Shown: piece by piece, positions 1-9,372 of the stretch
Position numbering within the stretch: the stretch's first letter is position 1
Layout of the letters: each line of letters starts with the position of its first letter
From: Sphingomonas sp. IC081
Lineage (GTDB): Bacteria > Pseudomonadota > Alphaproteobacteria > Sphingomonadales > Sphingomonadaceae
Direction of reading: 5' to 3'
NCBI RefSeq assembly: GCF_006874585.1
Contig: NZ_CP029761.1
Span: forward strand, 3,173,001 to 3,237,000
DNA length: 64,000 nucleotides
Notes under the pieces: generated by a model
What the model was told of the DNA's origin: nothing
Seen by the model: only the letters and a program-made list of their open reading frames with translations
Database searches by the model: none
Program-made: the position numbers and the translations under genes

Positions 1-854
1 GTCTCGATATGCACCGCCGTCCACGGCGCCCGCAGGGCATCGGCCAGCCGCTTGGCCGCGCGCACCAGTTCGAGCGCGCCCGGCTGCTCGCTCACCGCCA
101 CCACCAGCCGGTCGCCCGCCCCCCACACCCCCTCGATGGCATGGGCGCGCACATAGTCGAGCATCTGCGCGTCCACCGTCTGCGCCGCGAAACGCAGCGC
201 CAGTTCGCGCAAGGCCGAAAGGTTCGACTTGGAGAAGAAATTGCCGAGCGCCCGGGTCGCCTCGTCGGGCACGTAGACCTTGCCCTGCCGCAGCCGCTCG
301 ATCAGTTCGTCGGGCGGAATGTCGACAACCTCGATCTCGGCATCGCCCAGCACCTTGTCGGGCAGCGTCTCGCGCACGCGGACCTTGGTGAAGGAGGCGA
401 CGACGTCGTTGAGGCTCTCGATATGCTGGATGTTGAGCGTGGACCAGACGTCGATCCCCGCCTCCAGCAGTTCCTCGACATCCTGCCAGCGCTTGTCGTG
501 GCGGCTGCCGGGCGCATTGGTGTGGGCGAGTTCGTCGACCAGCACCAGTGCCGGGCGGCGGGCCAGCACCGCGTCGATGTCCATCTCGTCGAGCACGTGG
601 CCCTGGTAGGCGACCGGCACCCGCGCGACCGTCTCCAGCCCGCGCAGCCGCGCCGCCGTCTCGCCGCGGCCATGGGTCTCGACCACGCCGACCACCACGT
701 CCACCCCGGCTTCGCGCCGCGCCAGCCCCTCTCCCAGCATCTCGTATGTCTTGCCCACGCCCGGGGCCGCCCCAAGGAAAACCTTGAGGCGGCCCCGGTG
801 CTCGCGCGCGGCGGCGCGCAGCAGTGCTTCGGGATCGGGACGCGGGTCGTTCAC
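1..854 (-). CDS. kdpD: KdpD sensor kinase, N-terminal part (cut by window edge)
   Basis: This is the cytoplasmic N-terminal part of the K+-sensing histidine kinase that controls kdp expression. The minus-strand reading from a GTG at 854 gives a start [12 protein letters not shown], a Walker A motif GAAPGVGKT near residues 28-36 and a Walker-B-like segment [10 protein letters not shown], as in the KdpD domain, followed by a region fitting the start of the universal-stress-protein-like domain. About 284 codons are present; the transmembrane and kinase domains lie outside the window. The GTG start overlaps the kdpC stop by 4 bp (GTGA), so translation is probably coupled. The kdpE regulator would be expected further out but cannot be seen. 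Confidence 0.93.
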   Translation of the reverse strand, partial: MNDPRPDPEALLRAAAREHRGRLKVFLGAAPGVGKTYEMLGEGLARREAGVDVVVGVVETHGRGETAARLRGLETVARVPVAYQGHVLDEMDIDAVLARRPALVLVDELAHTNAPGSRHDKRWQDVEELLEAGIDVWSTLNIQHIESLNDVVASFTKVRVRETLPDKVLGDAEIEVVDIPPDELIERLRQGKVYVPDEATRALGNFFSKSNLSALRELALRFAAQTVDAQMLDYVRAHAIEGVWGAGDRLVVAVSEQPGALELVRAAKRLADALRAPWTAVHIE

Positions 855-1459
855 GGCTGCGCTTGTGCGCTGCCGGCCGCCATGCTGTCGAGAGCGAGAT
901 TGAGTTCCAGCACATTGACCCGCGGCTCCCCCAGGAAACCCAGCATGGGACGCGCGACGTGCTGCTCCACCAGTGTCTTCACCCGCGCCGCTTCCAGTCC
1001 GCGCGCACGGGCGACCCGTCCGGCCTGGAAAAGAGCCGCCTCGGGGCTCACGTCAGGGTCGAGCCCCGAGGCGGAAGTGGTCACCAGGTCGGAAGGAACT
1101 CGGGAACCTGGGATTCTGGGAAGGGCGGAGACGTCGGCCTTCACGCGGTCGGCCAGCGCCTGGCTGGTGGGGCCGAGGTTGGAGCCGGACGAGGCCATCG
1201 CGTCGTAGCCCCCCTGGGCAGCGGCGCCCGCGGCCGAGGGGCGGCCGTGGAAGTAGCGGTCCTCGGTGAATCTCTGGCCGATCAGGGCCGAGCCGACGAC
1301 ATGGCCATCGCGCTCGATCAGGCTGCCGCCGGCCTGACGGGGGAACAGCGTCTGCGCGAGGCCGGTCAGCGCCAGGGGATAGGCCAGCCCCAGCAGCAGG
1401 GCAAAGAGCAGCGTCATGGCCAGGGCCGGGCGCAGCGAGGTGGAAATGTCCTTGAGCAT
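851..1459 (-). CDS. kdpC: K+-transporting ATPase subunit KdpC
   Basis: KdpC is the single-pass chaperone-like subunit of the KdpFABC potassium pump. The 202-residue product starts [11 protein letters not shown] and has one N-terminal membrane segment (about residues 8-30), followed by a periplasmic domain with family features such as [14 protein letters not shown] and YFHGRPSA. I chose the ATG at 1459 rather than an upstream one because it puts the membrane segment at the usual distance from the N-terminus and lies 13 bp after the kdpB stop. The stop overlaps the kdpD start by 4 bp. Length is close to the usual 190-200 residues. Confidence 0.95.
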   Translation of the reverse strand: MLKDISTSLRPALAMTLLFALLLGLAYPLALTGLAQTLFPRQAGGSLIERDGHVVGSALIGQRFTEDRYFHGRPSAAGAAAQGGYDAMASSGSNLGPTSQALADRVKADVSALPRIPGSRVPSDLVTTSASGLDPDVSPEAALFQAGRVARARGLEAARVKTLVEQHVARPMLGFLGEPRVNVLELNLALDSMAAGSAQAQP

Positions 1460-1472
1460 GGGAAATCGATCC

Positions 1473-3488
1473 TCAGACGAGGTGGAGCCCGGTGACCGCA
1501 AGGTCGATGAGCTTGATGCCGACGAACGGGGCGATCAGGCCGCCGAGGCCGTAGACCGCAAGGTTGCGGGCGAGCAGCGGACCGGCCGCCATCGGCCGGT
1601 AGGTGACGCCCCGCAGCGCCAGCGGCACCAGCGCGGGAATGATCAGCGCGTTGAACACGATGGCCGAGAGGATCGCGCTTTCGGGCGAGGCCAGCCCCAT
1701 CACGTTGAGCACGCCGAGCCCGGGGTAGAGCGCCACGAACATGGCCGGGATGATCGCGAAGTACTTGGCGACGTCGTTGGCGACCGAGAAGGTGGTCAGC
1801 GCCCCGCGCGTCATCAGGAGCTGCTTGCCGAGGCCGACGATCTCGATCAGCTTGGTCGGGTCGCTGTCGAGATCGACCATGTTGCCCGCCTCGCGCGCGG
1901 CCTGGGTGCCGGTGTTCATCGCCACGCCGACATCGGCCTGCGCCAGGGCGGGCGCATCGTTGGTGCCGTCGCCGCACATGGCGACAAGCCTGCCGCCCTG
2001 CTGTTCGCGGCGGATCAGCGCCAGCTTGTCCTCGGGGGTCGCCTCGGCGAGGAAATCGTCGACCCCGGCCTCGGCGGCGATGGCGGCGGCGGTCAGCGGG
2101 TTGTCGCCGGTGATCATCACCGTGCGGATGCCCATGCGGCGCAGCTGGGCGAAACGGTCGCGCACCCCCGCCTTGACCACGTCCTTGAGCGCGACGATGC
2201 CGAGCAGCCGCCCGTCGCGGGCGACCGCCAGCGGGGTCTGGCCGCAGCGCGCGATCTCCTCGGAAATGCGGCGCAGCTCGGCCGCCTGCGGCGCCGCTGC
2301 CGCCTGCGGATTGGCGCGCAGGATCGCATCGACCGCCCCCTTCTGGACCAGCCCGGCCGCGCTCCGCACGCCCGAAATGCGGGTCTGCGCGGTGAACGGG
2401 ATGACCTCGGCGCCGGCCGGCAGGCCTTCGAGGCCGAGCCCGTGCACCTCACGCGCCAGCACCACGACCGAACGGCCCTCGGGCGTCTCGTCGGCGAGGC
2501 TGGCGAGCAGCGCCGCCTCGGCCAGCATCCGCGCATCGACACCGGCGACCGGGCGGAACTCGGCGGCCTGGCGGTCGCCCACGGTGATCGTGCCGGTCTT
2601 GTCGAGCAGCAGCACGTCGATGTCGCCCGCCGCTTCCACCGCGCGGCCGGACTTGGCCAGCACGTTGAAGCGCACCAGGCGGTCCATGCCGGCGATGCCG
2701 ATCGCCGAGAGCAGCGCGGCGATGGTGGTCGGGATCAGGGTGATCAGCAGCACCGCCAGCACCGCCACCGGGATCGCCCCGCCGGCAAAGCGGGCAAAGG
2801 CGGGAATCGTGGCGACCGCGATCAGGAACACGATGGTCAGGCCGACCAGCAGGATGGTGAGCGCGATCTCGTTGGGGGTCTTCTGCCGCTCGGCCCCTTC
2901 GACCAGCGCGATCATGCGGTCGAGAAAGCCCTGCCCCGGCTCCTGGGTGACCCGCACGCGGATCTCGTCGGAAATGACGCGGGTGCCGGCGGTTACGGCG
3001 CTGCGGTCGCCGCCCGCCTCGCGGATCACCGGCGCGCTCTCGCCGGTGATCGCGGCCTCGTTGACCGAGGCGACACCGGCGATCACCTCGCCGTCCGCCG
3101 GGATGAGGTCGCCGCTGCGCACCACGACTTCGGCGCCCTTGCGCAATTGCGAGGCGGGAACCACGCGCCCGTCGGGGAGGCGCGCGGTGAGCTCCGACTT
3201 GGCGGCGCGCAGCGAGGCGGCCTGCGCCCGCCCGCGCCCTTCGGCCAGCGCCTCGGCGAACGTGCCGAACAGCACGGTCAGCCAGAGCCAGACGATCAGC
3301 TGGAGCTGGAAACCCAGCGGCAGCGGCTCGCGGCCGGCGACCAGCAGGACGCTCAGCAGCAGCGCGACCACGGCGGTGGTGAACAGCACGGGGTTCTTCA
3401 CCAGCGCGCGCGGGGTCAGCTTGCGGAAGGCATCGCCGATCGCGGGCACCACGAGGCGGGCCGAGAACAGGGAACTTGGTGTCGTCAT
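1473..3488 (-). CDS. kdpB: K+-transporting ATPase ATP-binding subunit KdpB
   Basis: KdpB is the P-type ATPase subunit that hydrolyses ATP to drive KdpA-mediated K+ uptake in the inner membrane. The 671-residue product, near the E. coli length of 682, has paired N-terminal membrane helices, the actuator motif TGES, the phosphorylation motif DKTGT with Asp296, [10 protein letters not shown] and [10 protein letters not shown] in the P-domain, and C-terminal membrane helices. The start [12 protein letters not shown] is the first ATG after the kdpA stop, 11 bp away. The same frame stays open upstream through kdpA in an incorrect phase, so a longer start would be wrong. Confidence 0.97.
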   Translation of the reverse strand: MTTPSSLFSARLVVPAIGDAFRKLTPRALVKNPVLFTTAVVALLLSVLLVAGREPLPLGFQLQLIVWLWLTVLFGTFAEALAEGRGRAQAASLRAAKSELTARLPDGRVVPASQLRKGAEVVVRSGDLIPADGEVIAGVASVNEAAITGESAPVIREAGGDRSAVTAGTRVISDEIRVRVTQEPGQGFLDRMIALVEGAERQKTPNEIALTILLVGLTIVFLIAVATIPAFARFAGGAIPVAVLAVLLITLIPTTIAALLSAIGIAGMDRLVRFNVLAKSGRAVEAAGDIDVLLLDKTGTITVGDRQAAEFRPVAGVDARMLAEAALLASLADETPEGRSVVVLAREVHGLGLEGLPAGAEVIPFTAQTRISGVRSAAGLVQKGAVDAILRANPQAAAAPQAAELRRISEEIARCGQTPLAVARDGRLLGIVALKDVVKAGVRDRFAQLRRMGIRTVMITGDNPLTAAAIAAEAGVDDFLAEATPEDKLALIRREQQGGRLVAMCGDGTNDAPALAQADVGVAMNTGTQAAREAGNMVDLDSDPTKLIEIVGLGKQLLMTRGALTTFSVANDVAKYFAIIPAMFVALYPGLGVLNVMGLASPESAILSAIVFNALIIPALVPLALRGVTYRPMAAGPLLARNLAVYGLGGLIAPFVGIKLIDLAVTGLHLV

Positions 3489-3499
3489 GACAGGCGCTT

Positions 3500-5215
3500 T
3501 CAGAACAGCTGGCCCGAGATCATCGCGAGATGATCGGCGATGGGCCCGAGCGCGAGGCTCGGCAGGAAGGTGAGACCGCCCAGGACCAGGATCACCGCGA
3601 TCAGCAGGCCGATCCACAAGGGGCCGGTGGTCGGGAACGACCCGGCGGTCTCCGGCGTGTGCTTCTTGGCGGCAAGGCTCCCGGCGATGGCCAGCACCGG
3701 CACGATCACGAAGAACCGGCCGATCCACATCGCCGCCGCGAGCAGGCCGTTGTAGAACGGCGTCCCTGCGGTGAGCCCGGCAAAGGCCGAACCGTTGTTG
3801 CCGGTGCCCGAGGCAAAGGCGTAGAGGATCTCGCTGAAGCCGTGCGGGCCCTTGTTGAGCGGCCCGGCGAGCCCGTCCGGCAGCACCGCCGAGAGCGCGG
3901 TGAGGCCAAGAATGCACAGCGGCAGCACCGCGACCGCCAGCACCGCCAGCTTCACTTCGCGCGCCTCGATCTTCTTGCCCAGATATTCGGGCGTGCGCCC
4001 GACCATCAGCCCCGCCACGAAGACCGCCAGCAGCGCAAACAGCAGGAAGCCGTAGATCCCGGCGCCGACGCCGCCGACCACCACTTCGCCCAGCTGCATG
4101 TTGACCAGCGGCACCATGCCGCCCAGCGCCGTGAAGCTGTCGTGCATGGCGTTGACCGCGCCGCACGAGGCAGCCGTCGTCACCACCGAGAACAAGGCGC
4201 TGGCGGCGATCCCGAAGCGGACTTCCTTGCCCTCCATGTTGCCGCCCGCGACGCCGAGGTGATGCAGCACCGGATTGCCCGCGGCCTCCTGCCAGTAGGT
4301 GACCGTGGTGCCGACCAGGAACATCGCCAGCATCGCCGCCAGGATCGCCCAGCCCTGCCGGGTGTTGCCCACCGCCTTGCCGAAGCACCAGGTGAGGCCG
4401 GCGCCGAGCGCGAAGATCGAGAGCATCTGCACGAGGTTGGTCAGCGCGCCCGGGTTCTCGAAGGGATGCGCGGAATTGGCGTTGAAGAAACCGCCGCCGT
4501 TGGTGCCCAGCATCTTGATCGCCTCCTGCGAGGCGACCGGGCCCAGCGCGATCGACTGGCGCAGGCCTTCCAGCGAGGTGGTGTCGGCCATGGCCGCAAG
4601 CGTCTGCGGCACTCCGCTGGCGACCAGGAACAGCGCATAGACGAGGCAGGCGGGCAGCAGCAGGTAGAGCGTGACGCGGGTGCAGTCGGCCCAGAAGTTG
4701 CCCACCGTGCGCGCCTCGCGCCGGGCAAAGCCGCGGAACAGCGCGAAGGCGACGGCGATGCCGGTGGCGGCGGAGAGGAAGTTGTGGATGGTCAGCCCCA
4801 GCATCTGGCTGAGATTGCTCATCGCCGCTTCGCCCGAATACCATTGCCAGTTGGTATTGGTGGCAAAGCTCACCGCCGTGTTCAGCGCCCCGTCGGCGCC
4901 GATCCCGGCAAGGCCGCGCGGGTTCAGCGGCAGCACCGCCTGCAGGCGCAGCACCGCATAAGTGAACAGCAGCAGCGCGAGGTTGAACACCAGCATGTGC
5001 AGCGCATAGCGGCGCCAGCCCTGCTCGGCGCCGGGATCGATCCCGGCGAGGCGATAGAAGCCGGTCTCGACGGGGCCCAGCACGCGGTGCAGCGGCGTGC
5101 GCCGCCCCTCGTAGAGCGCAAAGAGCCAGGCCCCCATCGGCCGGGCGAGCGCCAGGACAAGCGCGGTGAAAACGAGGATCAGGGTCCAGCCCTGAAAAGT
5201 CATTCCGGTGGTCAT
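3500..5215 (-). CDS. kdpA: K+-transporting ATPase channel subunit KdpA
   Basis: KdpA is the K+-selective, channel-like subunit of KdpFABC. The 571-residue product is strongly hydrophobic with about ten membrane segments and carries the selectivity-filter-like loops typical of the superfamily of K+ transporters, for example [40 protein letters not shown] and [11 protein letters not shown]. The start is taken at [10 protein letters not shown] (ATG 5215); a second ATG four codons later (5203) is also possible. It follows kdpF by 10 bp and precedes kdpB by 11 bp, so it is mid-operon. Confidence 0.96.
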   Translation of the reverse strand: MTTGMTFQGWTLILVFTALVLALARPMGAWLFALYEGRRTPLHRVLGPVETGFYRLAGIDPGAEQGWRRYALHMLVFNLALLLFTYAVLRLQAVLPLNPRGLAGIGADGALNTAVSFATNTNWQWYSGEAAMSNLSQMLGLTIHNFLSAATGIAVAFALFRGFARREARTVGNFWADCTRVTLYLLLPACLVYALFLVASGVPQTLAAMADTTSLEGLRQSIALGPVASQEAIKMLGTNGGGFFNANSAHPFENPGALTNLVQMLSIFALGAGLTWCFGKAVGNTRQGWAILAAMLAMFLVGTTVTYWQEAAGNPVLHHLGVAGGNMEGKEVRFGIAASALFSVVTTAASCGAVNAMHDSFTALGGMVPLVNMQLGEVVVGGVGAGIYGFLLFALLAVFVAGLMVGRTPEYLGKKIEAREVKLAVLAVAVLPLCILGLTALSAVLPDGLAGPLNKGPHGFSEILYAFASGTGNNGSAFAGLTAGTPFYNGLLAAAMWIGRFFVIVPVLAIAGSLAAKKHTPETAGSFPTTGPLWIGLLIAVILVLGGLTFLPSLALGPIADHLAMISGQLF

Positions 5216-5225
5216 CGGCAGCCCT

Positions 5226-5315
5226 TCAGAACCGCTCGGGCCGCAGCAGCGCGGCAACGAGGTAGATCAGCAGGAAGAGCGCGGTGAGCCCGGCGAGCAG
5301 CAGCGGGAATGTCAT
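5226..5315 (-). CDS. kdpF: KdpF small membrane subunit
   Basis: This 29-residue peptide begins [20 protein letters not shown] and ends LLRPERF. It is one hydrophobic helix with a short basic C-terminal tail, matching the KdpF family (E. coli KdpF is 29 residues), which stabilises the KdpABC complex as a lipid-like wedge. It lies directly upstream of kdpA on the same strand, 10 bp away. Confidence 0.85.
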   Translation of the reverse strand: MTFPLLLAGLTALFLLIYLVAALLRPERF

Positions 5316-5328
5316 GGTGATGCGATCC

Positions 5329-5412
5329 TCAGGCCTTCTCGCATAGGCGAGCGAAGCCCAGCGTCAGGAGGAACAGGCCCGCCAGCACGGCAAGCCAGAA
5401 CAGGTCGGTCAT
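5329..5412 (-). CDS. small single-pass membrane peptide upstream of kdpF
   Basis: A 27-residue frame starting MTDLFWLAVLAGLFLLTLGF and ending CEKA sits 13 bp upstream of kdpF on the same strand. It is one transmembrane helix followed by a short tail with Arg-Leu-Cys-Glu. Similar peptides with an R-x-C-E-type tail occur before kdpF in other Kdp operons and are usually left unnamed; that is from general knowledge and could not be checked here. Position and composition suggest an accessory Kdp peptide. Function is unknown. Confidence 0.6.
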   Translation of the reverse strand: MTDLFWLAVLAGLFLLTLGFARLCEKA

Positions 5413-5440
5413 TGTCTTTGGTCCGTTGGAATGAGGGTCG

Positions 5441-5483
5441 GAAATGGCGTCAGAAATGGCGTCAGAAGTGGCGTCAGAAATGG
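5441..5483. repeat. 12-bp tandem repeat, about 3.6 copies
   Basis: The unit GAAATGGCGTCA occurs at 5441-5452, 5453-5464 and, with one change (GAAG), at 5465-5476, and is followed by a partial GAAATGG at 5477-5483. The array covers the 3' end of the adjacent 95-codon gene, whose stop codon lies inside the third unit, and runs into the leader of the small Kdp-linked peptide. A slippage-prone array here could change the end of that gene. Confidence 0.85.
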
Positions 5484-5761
5484 CCGGGCAGCGAAATCTG
5501 GCGAAACAGCCCCGCCCCCCAGAAGCTGAGCGACAGCCCGAGGCTGAGCAGCCCCACAAACAGCGCGCAAAGGCCGAGATCGACCGGCGTGGGATCGTGC
5601 AGCGCCGGGGTGATCGCCAGCCGATGCTCGGCCAGGATCACCCGTGCGGCGAGGATCAGGCTCAGCAGGCCGGCGGTGCGCAGCACCACTTCGGCCGGCC
5701 ACCAGCGCTTGCCGCCGCGCAGCGCGGCGAGGCGTTGCCGCCAGGAAATTCGGGCCATCAC
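5474..5761 (-). CDS. small two-helix membrane protein at head of kdp operon
   Basis: A 95-residue protein starts MMARISWRQRLAALRGGKRW (the second Met is equally possible). It has a basic N-terminus and two hydrophobic segments at about residues 25-42 and 60-85, separated by a short His/Asp-containing loop. I do not recognise a family. It is the first gene of the minus-strand run leading into kdp, with no terminator visible between, so it is probably co-transcribed. The C-terminus ends inside the 12-bp tandem repeat. Codon use resembles that of the neighbouring genes, supporting a real gene. Confidence 0.6.
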   Translation of the reverse strand: MMARISWRQRLAALRGGKRWWPAEVVLRTAGLLSLILAARVILAEHRLAITPALHDPTPVDLGLCALFVGLLSLGLSLSFWGAGLFRQISLPGHF

Positions 5762-5899
5762 ACAGGCCTCCCGTCAATGGATAACGGGGGCGAGATGGGC
5801 CTTCAGGCCATTAAGGTTCCACGGGGAATTGTGCCGGCGGCATAAAGAAAGCATAAAGTCTGTGGCGCCTTCGCGCGCGCGAGACTAGGCGCCCGATCC

Positions 5900-7783
5900 A
5901 TGAGCGAATCTTCCGGGCATCACGCCCCCAATGAAAGCCTCGCGGCGCTGTCGATCGGCGCCATCGGCGTCGTGTTCGGCGATATCGGCACCTCGCCGCT
6001 CTATGCCCTGAAGGAAAGCTTCATCGGCCATCACCCGCTGGTGGTGGACCGGCTGCACATCTTCGGGGTGATCTCGCTGATGTTCTGGACGATGATGCTG
6101 ATCGTCACCGTCAAGTACGTCTTCATCATCCTCAGGGCCGACAACAACGGCGAAGGCGGCAGCCTGGCGCTGCTGGCACTGATCGGGCGCAAGCTGGGCA
6201 AGAGCCGCTGGACACCGCTGATCGCCATGCTGGGAGTCGTGGCCACCGCGCTGTTCTATGGCGATGCGATCATCACCCCCGCGGTCTCGGTGCTCTCCGC
6301 CGTCGAGGGCCTGACCGTGGTGAACGAGGATTTCGCGCAGTTCGTGCTGCCGATCGCGGTGGTCATCCTGATCGGGCTGTTCTCGATCCAGTCGCACGGC
6401 ACCGCGACGATGGGCAAGCTGTTCGGCCCGATCATGATCGTCTACTTCCTGGTGCTGGCAGGGCTCGGCCTGCATTCGATCGTGCAGGCCCCCGAAGTGA
6501 TCGCGGCGCTGAGCCCGCACCATGCGCTGGAATTCTTCCTGGTGAACCCGAAGCTCGCCTTCCTGGCGCTGGGCTCGGTGGTGCTGGCCGTCACCGGGGC
6601 CGAGGCGCTCTATGCCGACATGGGCCATTTCGGGCGCAAGGCGATCTCGATCTCGTGGCTCTACGTCGCCTTCCCGTGCCTGCTGCTGAACTACCTCGGG
6701 CAGGCCTCGCTGGTGCTGCGCCATCCCGATGCGATCCAGAACCCGTTCTTTTTCATGGCGCCGGACTGGGCCCGCCTGCCGCTGGTCGCGCTGGCGACGA
6801 TGGCGACGATCATCGCCAGCCAGGCGGTGATCTCGGGCGCCTTCTCGGTCTCGCAGCAGGCAGTGCAGCTGGGCTTCCTGCCGCGCCTCAAGATCCTCCA
6901 CACGAGCGCCAAGGCGGCCGGGCAGATCTACGTGCCGCTGGTCAACTGGGGCCTGCTGGTCATGGTCGTGCTGCTGGTGTTCGGCTTCCGCAGTTCGGGC
7001 AACCTGGCCGCGGCCTACGGCATCGCCGTCACCGGCACGATGCTGATCACCGCCTGCATGCTCGGCGTGCTGACGTTCGCGGTGTGGAAGTGGCACCCGC
7101 TGGTGGCAGGCAGCGTCACGGCGGGCTTCCTGTTCATCGACGCGCTCTATTTCTTCTCGAACGTCACCAAGATCCCCGACGGCGGCTGGTTCCCGCTGCT
7201 GGTGGCCGCGGTGGTGTTCACCCTGCTGACGACCTGGGCGACCGGCCGCCAGCTGATGCGCGAGCGCCTGCAGGAAGATTCGATTCCCTTCGCCACCTTC
7301 ATCCGCTCGGTCGGCGAGCGGGTGCGGCGGGTGAGCGGCACCTCGGTGTTCCTCGCCTCCAACGTGGAGGGGGTGCCGCCGGGGCTGCTGCACAACCTCA
7401 AGCACAACCACATCCTGCATGATCGCGTGGTGATCCTGACCGTCTCCGGCCAGGGCGTGCCGCATGTCGCGCCGGAAAACCGCGCGCTGGTCGAGGATCT
7501 CGGCCAGGGCTTCTACCGCGTGACCTTGCGCTACGGCTTCATGGACGAGATCGACATCCCCGCCGCGCTGGCCGTGGAAGACGGTGCCGGCGGCCCGTTC
7601 AAGGCGATGGACACCAGCTACTTCCTCTCGCGCCAGACGCTGATCCCCTCCAGCCGCCCGGGCATGGCGCTGTGGCGCGAGAAGCTCTTCGCGATCATGG
7701 TGCGCAATGCCGAAAGCGCAATGGAGTTCTTCAAGCTGCCCACCAACCGGGTGATCGAACTGGGCAGCCAGCTGGAGATCTAG
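5900..7783 (+). CDS. kup: KUP/HAK/KT family potassium uptake protein
   Basis: This is a low-affinity, constitutive-type K+/H+ symporter of the inner membrane. The 627-residue product carries the family signature GVVFGDIGTSPLYALKESF near the N-terminus, then about 12 membrane segments (FYGDAIITPAVSVLSAVEGL is the second conserved block) and a soluble C-terminal domain of about 150 residues. Length equals that of E. coli Kup (622). It is divergent from the kdp operon with 138 bp between, so the two K+ systems may share a control region. That intergenic DNA contains a direct repeat of GCATAAAG (about 5841-5858) of unknown role. Confidence 0.96.
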   Translation: MSESSGHHAPNESLAALSIGAIGVVFGDIGTSPLYALKESFIGHHPLVVDRLHIFGVISLMFWTMMLIVTVKYVFIILRADNNGEGGSLALLALIGRKLGKSRWTPLIAMLGVVATALFYGDAIITPAVSVLSAVEGLTVVNEDFAQFVLPIAVVILIGLFSIQSHGTATMGKLFGPIMIVYFLVLAGLGLHSIVQAPEVIAALSPHHALEFFLVNPKLAFLALGSVVLAVTGAEALYADMGHFGRKAISISWLYVAFPCLLLNYLGQASLVLRHPDAIQNPFFFMAPDWARLPLVALATMATIIASQAVISGAFSVSQQAVQLGFLPRLKILHTSAKAAGQIYVPLVNWGLLVMVVLLVFGFRSSGNLAAAYGIAVTGTMLITACMLGVLTFAVWKWHPLVAGSVTAGFLFIDALYFFSNVTKIPDGGWFPLLVAAVVFTLLTTWATGRQLMRERLQEDSIPFATFIRSVGERVRRVSGTSVFLASNVEGVPPGLLHNLKHNHILHDRVVILTVSGQGVPHVAPENRALVEDLGQGFYRVTLRYGFMDEIDIPAALAVEDGAGGPFKAMDTSYFLSRQTLIPSSRPGMALWREKLFAIMVRNAESAMEFFKLPTNRVIELGSQLEI

Positions 7784-7816
7784 CGGAGGGACTGGGGCGC
7801 TCCCGACAAAACTCTC

Positions 7817-7911
7817 CGTCGCCCCCGCGAAGGCGGGGGCCCCGCTTTCTTGGGCGACCTCTCGCCCCGCACGACAGAAGAAGCGGGATCCCCGCCTTCG
7901 CGGGGATGACG
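7817..7911. repeat. REPIN-like paired palindromic repeat, copy 1
   Basis: Two inverted palindromic units, CGTCGCCCCCGCGAAGG... on the left and ...CCTTCGCGGGGATGACG on the right, each with an internal GAAG-type hairpin, are separated by about 35 bp. Each unit is followed inward by a shared CGCTTTCTT/AAGAAGCG arm. It lies between the convergent ends of kup and the aldo/keto reductase. The same arrangement recurs at 16007 and 29884, and a single unit at 11952. Confidence 0.9.
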
Positions 7912-7930
7912 CGACAAGGGGGCGGGGCGC

Positions 7931-8953
7931 TCAGTCCGGAACCGGCCCTGAACCCGCGCCGGTTTCGCGAATGGCAGCGGCAATCCCGGCGCGGTCCTCA
8001 TCGGAAAGCACGAGGTTCGCCCCCGCCACCCAGCCATCGACCTGCGCCGGGCTGCGCGCGCCGACGATCGCCCCGGTCACGCCGGGCACCGCCAGGACCC
8101 ACGCCACCGCGACCGCCGCCGGCGAGACGCCGTGCCGCGCGGCCACCGGCTTCATCGCCGCGGCCACGGCAAGGTTGCGCGTCAGGGCTTCGCCGGTGAA
8201 ATCGTCATGGCGCGAACGCCAGTCGTCCGCCGCCAGCCCTGCCACCCGCGCGGCCGAAAAGGCCCCGGACAAGAGGCCCGACTGCATCGGGCTATAGACG
8301 ATCACCCCGGTATCATGCGCCAGACACCACGGCAGCTCGCGGGCGATGGCCGCGCGTTTCAGGGCCGAGAGCGGCGGTTGCAGCGTATCGACATGGCCCA
8401 TGGCCGCCGCCGCTTCGAGTTGATCCGCATCGTGGTTGGACAGCCCCACCGCCCGCACCTTGCCCGCTGCTTTGAGATCGAGCAGCGCGCCCCAGTATTC
8501 CTCGAGCGCGGTGCCGTCCTCCGCCGGCCAGTGCATCTGCAGCAGGTCGATCCGCTCCACCCGCAGGCGGCGCAGCGAGGCCTCGCACTCGTCCATGATC
8601 GATTGCCGCCGCCCGACACGCCGTTTCGACTGGCGGTCGGCCGGATCCCAGACCTGCCCGCACTTGGTAAAGACGTAAGGTCGCTCGGCCTCCGGCATCT
8701 CGGCGAGCGCCCGGGCAACAACCTCCTCCGAATGGCCGAGGCCGTAGATCGCCGCCGTGTCGATCCAGTTCACCCCGCGCGCCACCGCGTGGCGGATGGC
8801 GCGCACCGAATCGGCATCGTCCTGCGTGCCCCAGCCGACCGCCCAGTCCGCCCCGCCGATCGCCCAGGCGCCGAAGCCGACGCGGCTGATCTCCATGCCC
8901 GTCGTGCCCAGCGGGCGGGTCACGGGCGGCGTATCGAGTGTGGTCGCAGTCAT
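7931..8953 (-). CDS. aldo/keto reductase
   Basis: This is an NADPH-type oxidoreductase of the AKR superfamily, 340 residues, with the barrel start LGTTGMEISRVGFGAWAIGG. The catalytic tetrad is visible as Asp65, Tyr70 (DTAAIYGLGHSE), Lys97 and His141 (LLQMHWP); the cofactor-binding end has IVGARSPAQV. The start MTATTLDTPP at 8953 is preferred because the open frame upstream of it is arginine/alanine-rich shadow sequence. The substrate is not evident. It is divergent from the TonB receptor gene, with a copy of the TGCACAAGACCGG motif between (9137-9149), so it may belong to the same catabolic regulon. Confidence 0.9.
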   Translation of the reverse strand: MTATTLDTPPVTRPLGTTGMEISRVGFGAWAIGGADWAVGWGTQDDADSVRAIRHAVARGVNWIDTAAIYGLGHSEEVVARALAEMPEAERPYVFTKCGQVWDPADRQSKRRVGRRQSIMDECEASLRRLRVERIDLLQMHWPAEDGTALEEYWGALLDLKAAGKVRAVGLSNHDADQLEAAAAMGHVDTLQPPLSALKRAAIARELPWCLAHDTGVIVYSPMQSGLLSGAFSAARVAGLAADDWRSRHDDFTGEALTRNLAVAAAMKPVAARHGVSPAAVAVAWVLAVPGVTGAIVGARSPAQVDGWVAGANLVLSDEDRAGIAAAIRETGAGSGPVPD

Positions 8954-9372
8954 GGGCGCATCCTTGCGAGAGGGGGCGGAGGAGAGCGAAAGGGGGCGGG
9001 TCGCCCCGGTTGTGCCCCCATGGCAGCTGCGGCGCGAGCGGTCTTGTCGCTGGCAGCGCCGATGGCTTGACGCGGAGCGCCCGAAACGCCCATCCGGCCC
9101 CGCCATGTCCGCGCCCGAACGGCCCATGCGCTGCCGTGCACAAGACCGGGCCGCGACCGCGCCGGGTTGTTCTGCCGAAAAACGGCGGATTTGCGTGATC
9201 GCCGCGTTGTGCCGCCCGATGTTCTGGGTAACAGCGGTCAACTACTTATTCGCAACTGCACAAGACCGGACTGTCATCGAACCGCCAAGTTCCCCTTCAA
9301 GCGGCCAACCCAGCAACAAGCATGAGCCGCAAGACCCGGGAATCGATCTTACGACCTGTTCGGGGAGCTGAC
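8954..9372. other. 419-bp divergent control region
   Basis: No convincing gene lies between the aldo/keto reductase and the TonB receptor. The region carries two exact direct copies of TGCACAAGACCGG, at 9137-9149 and 9257-9269, 120 bp apart. The second is part of the 21-bp motif described separately. I could not assign -35/-10 boxes with confidence. Confidence 0.6.
9245..9265 (+). promoter_or_regulatory. shared 21-bp catabolic motif, site A (TonB receptor)
   Basis: The site reads CTTATTCGC-N5-CACAAGA, with the CAAGA end 107 bp before the receptor start codon. It aligns without gaps with sites at 12187, 13746, 15343 and 16132. Preceding bases TCAACTA are shared with the site before the MFS gene. 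It is probably an operator or activator site; the regulator is not in the window. Confidence 0.5.

Noticed and set aside
1416..3533. A long plus-strand open frame opposite kdpB
   Set aside because: Composition is Arg/Gly/Asp/His-rich with no domain; it is the codon-phase shadow of kdpB in high-GC DNA. The same applies to the long frames opposite other genes, for example 19030-22182, 24810-27812, 39955-42621 and 59615-62059.
9137..9149. TGCACAAGACCGG copy as a separate promoter for the TonB receptor
   Set aside because: It lies more than 220 bp from the receptor start and lacks the CTTATTCGC half seen at 9245; it could serve the divergent reductase but is not proven.
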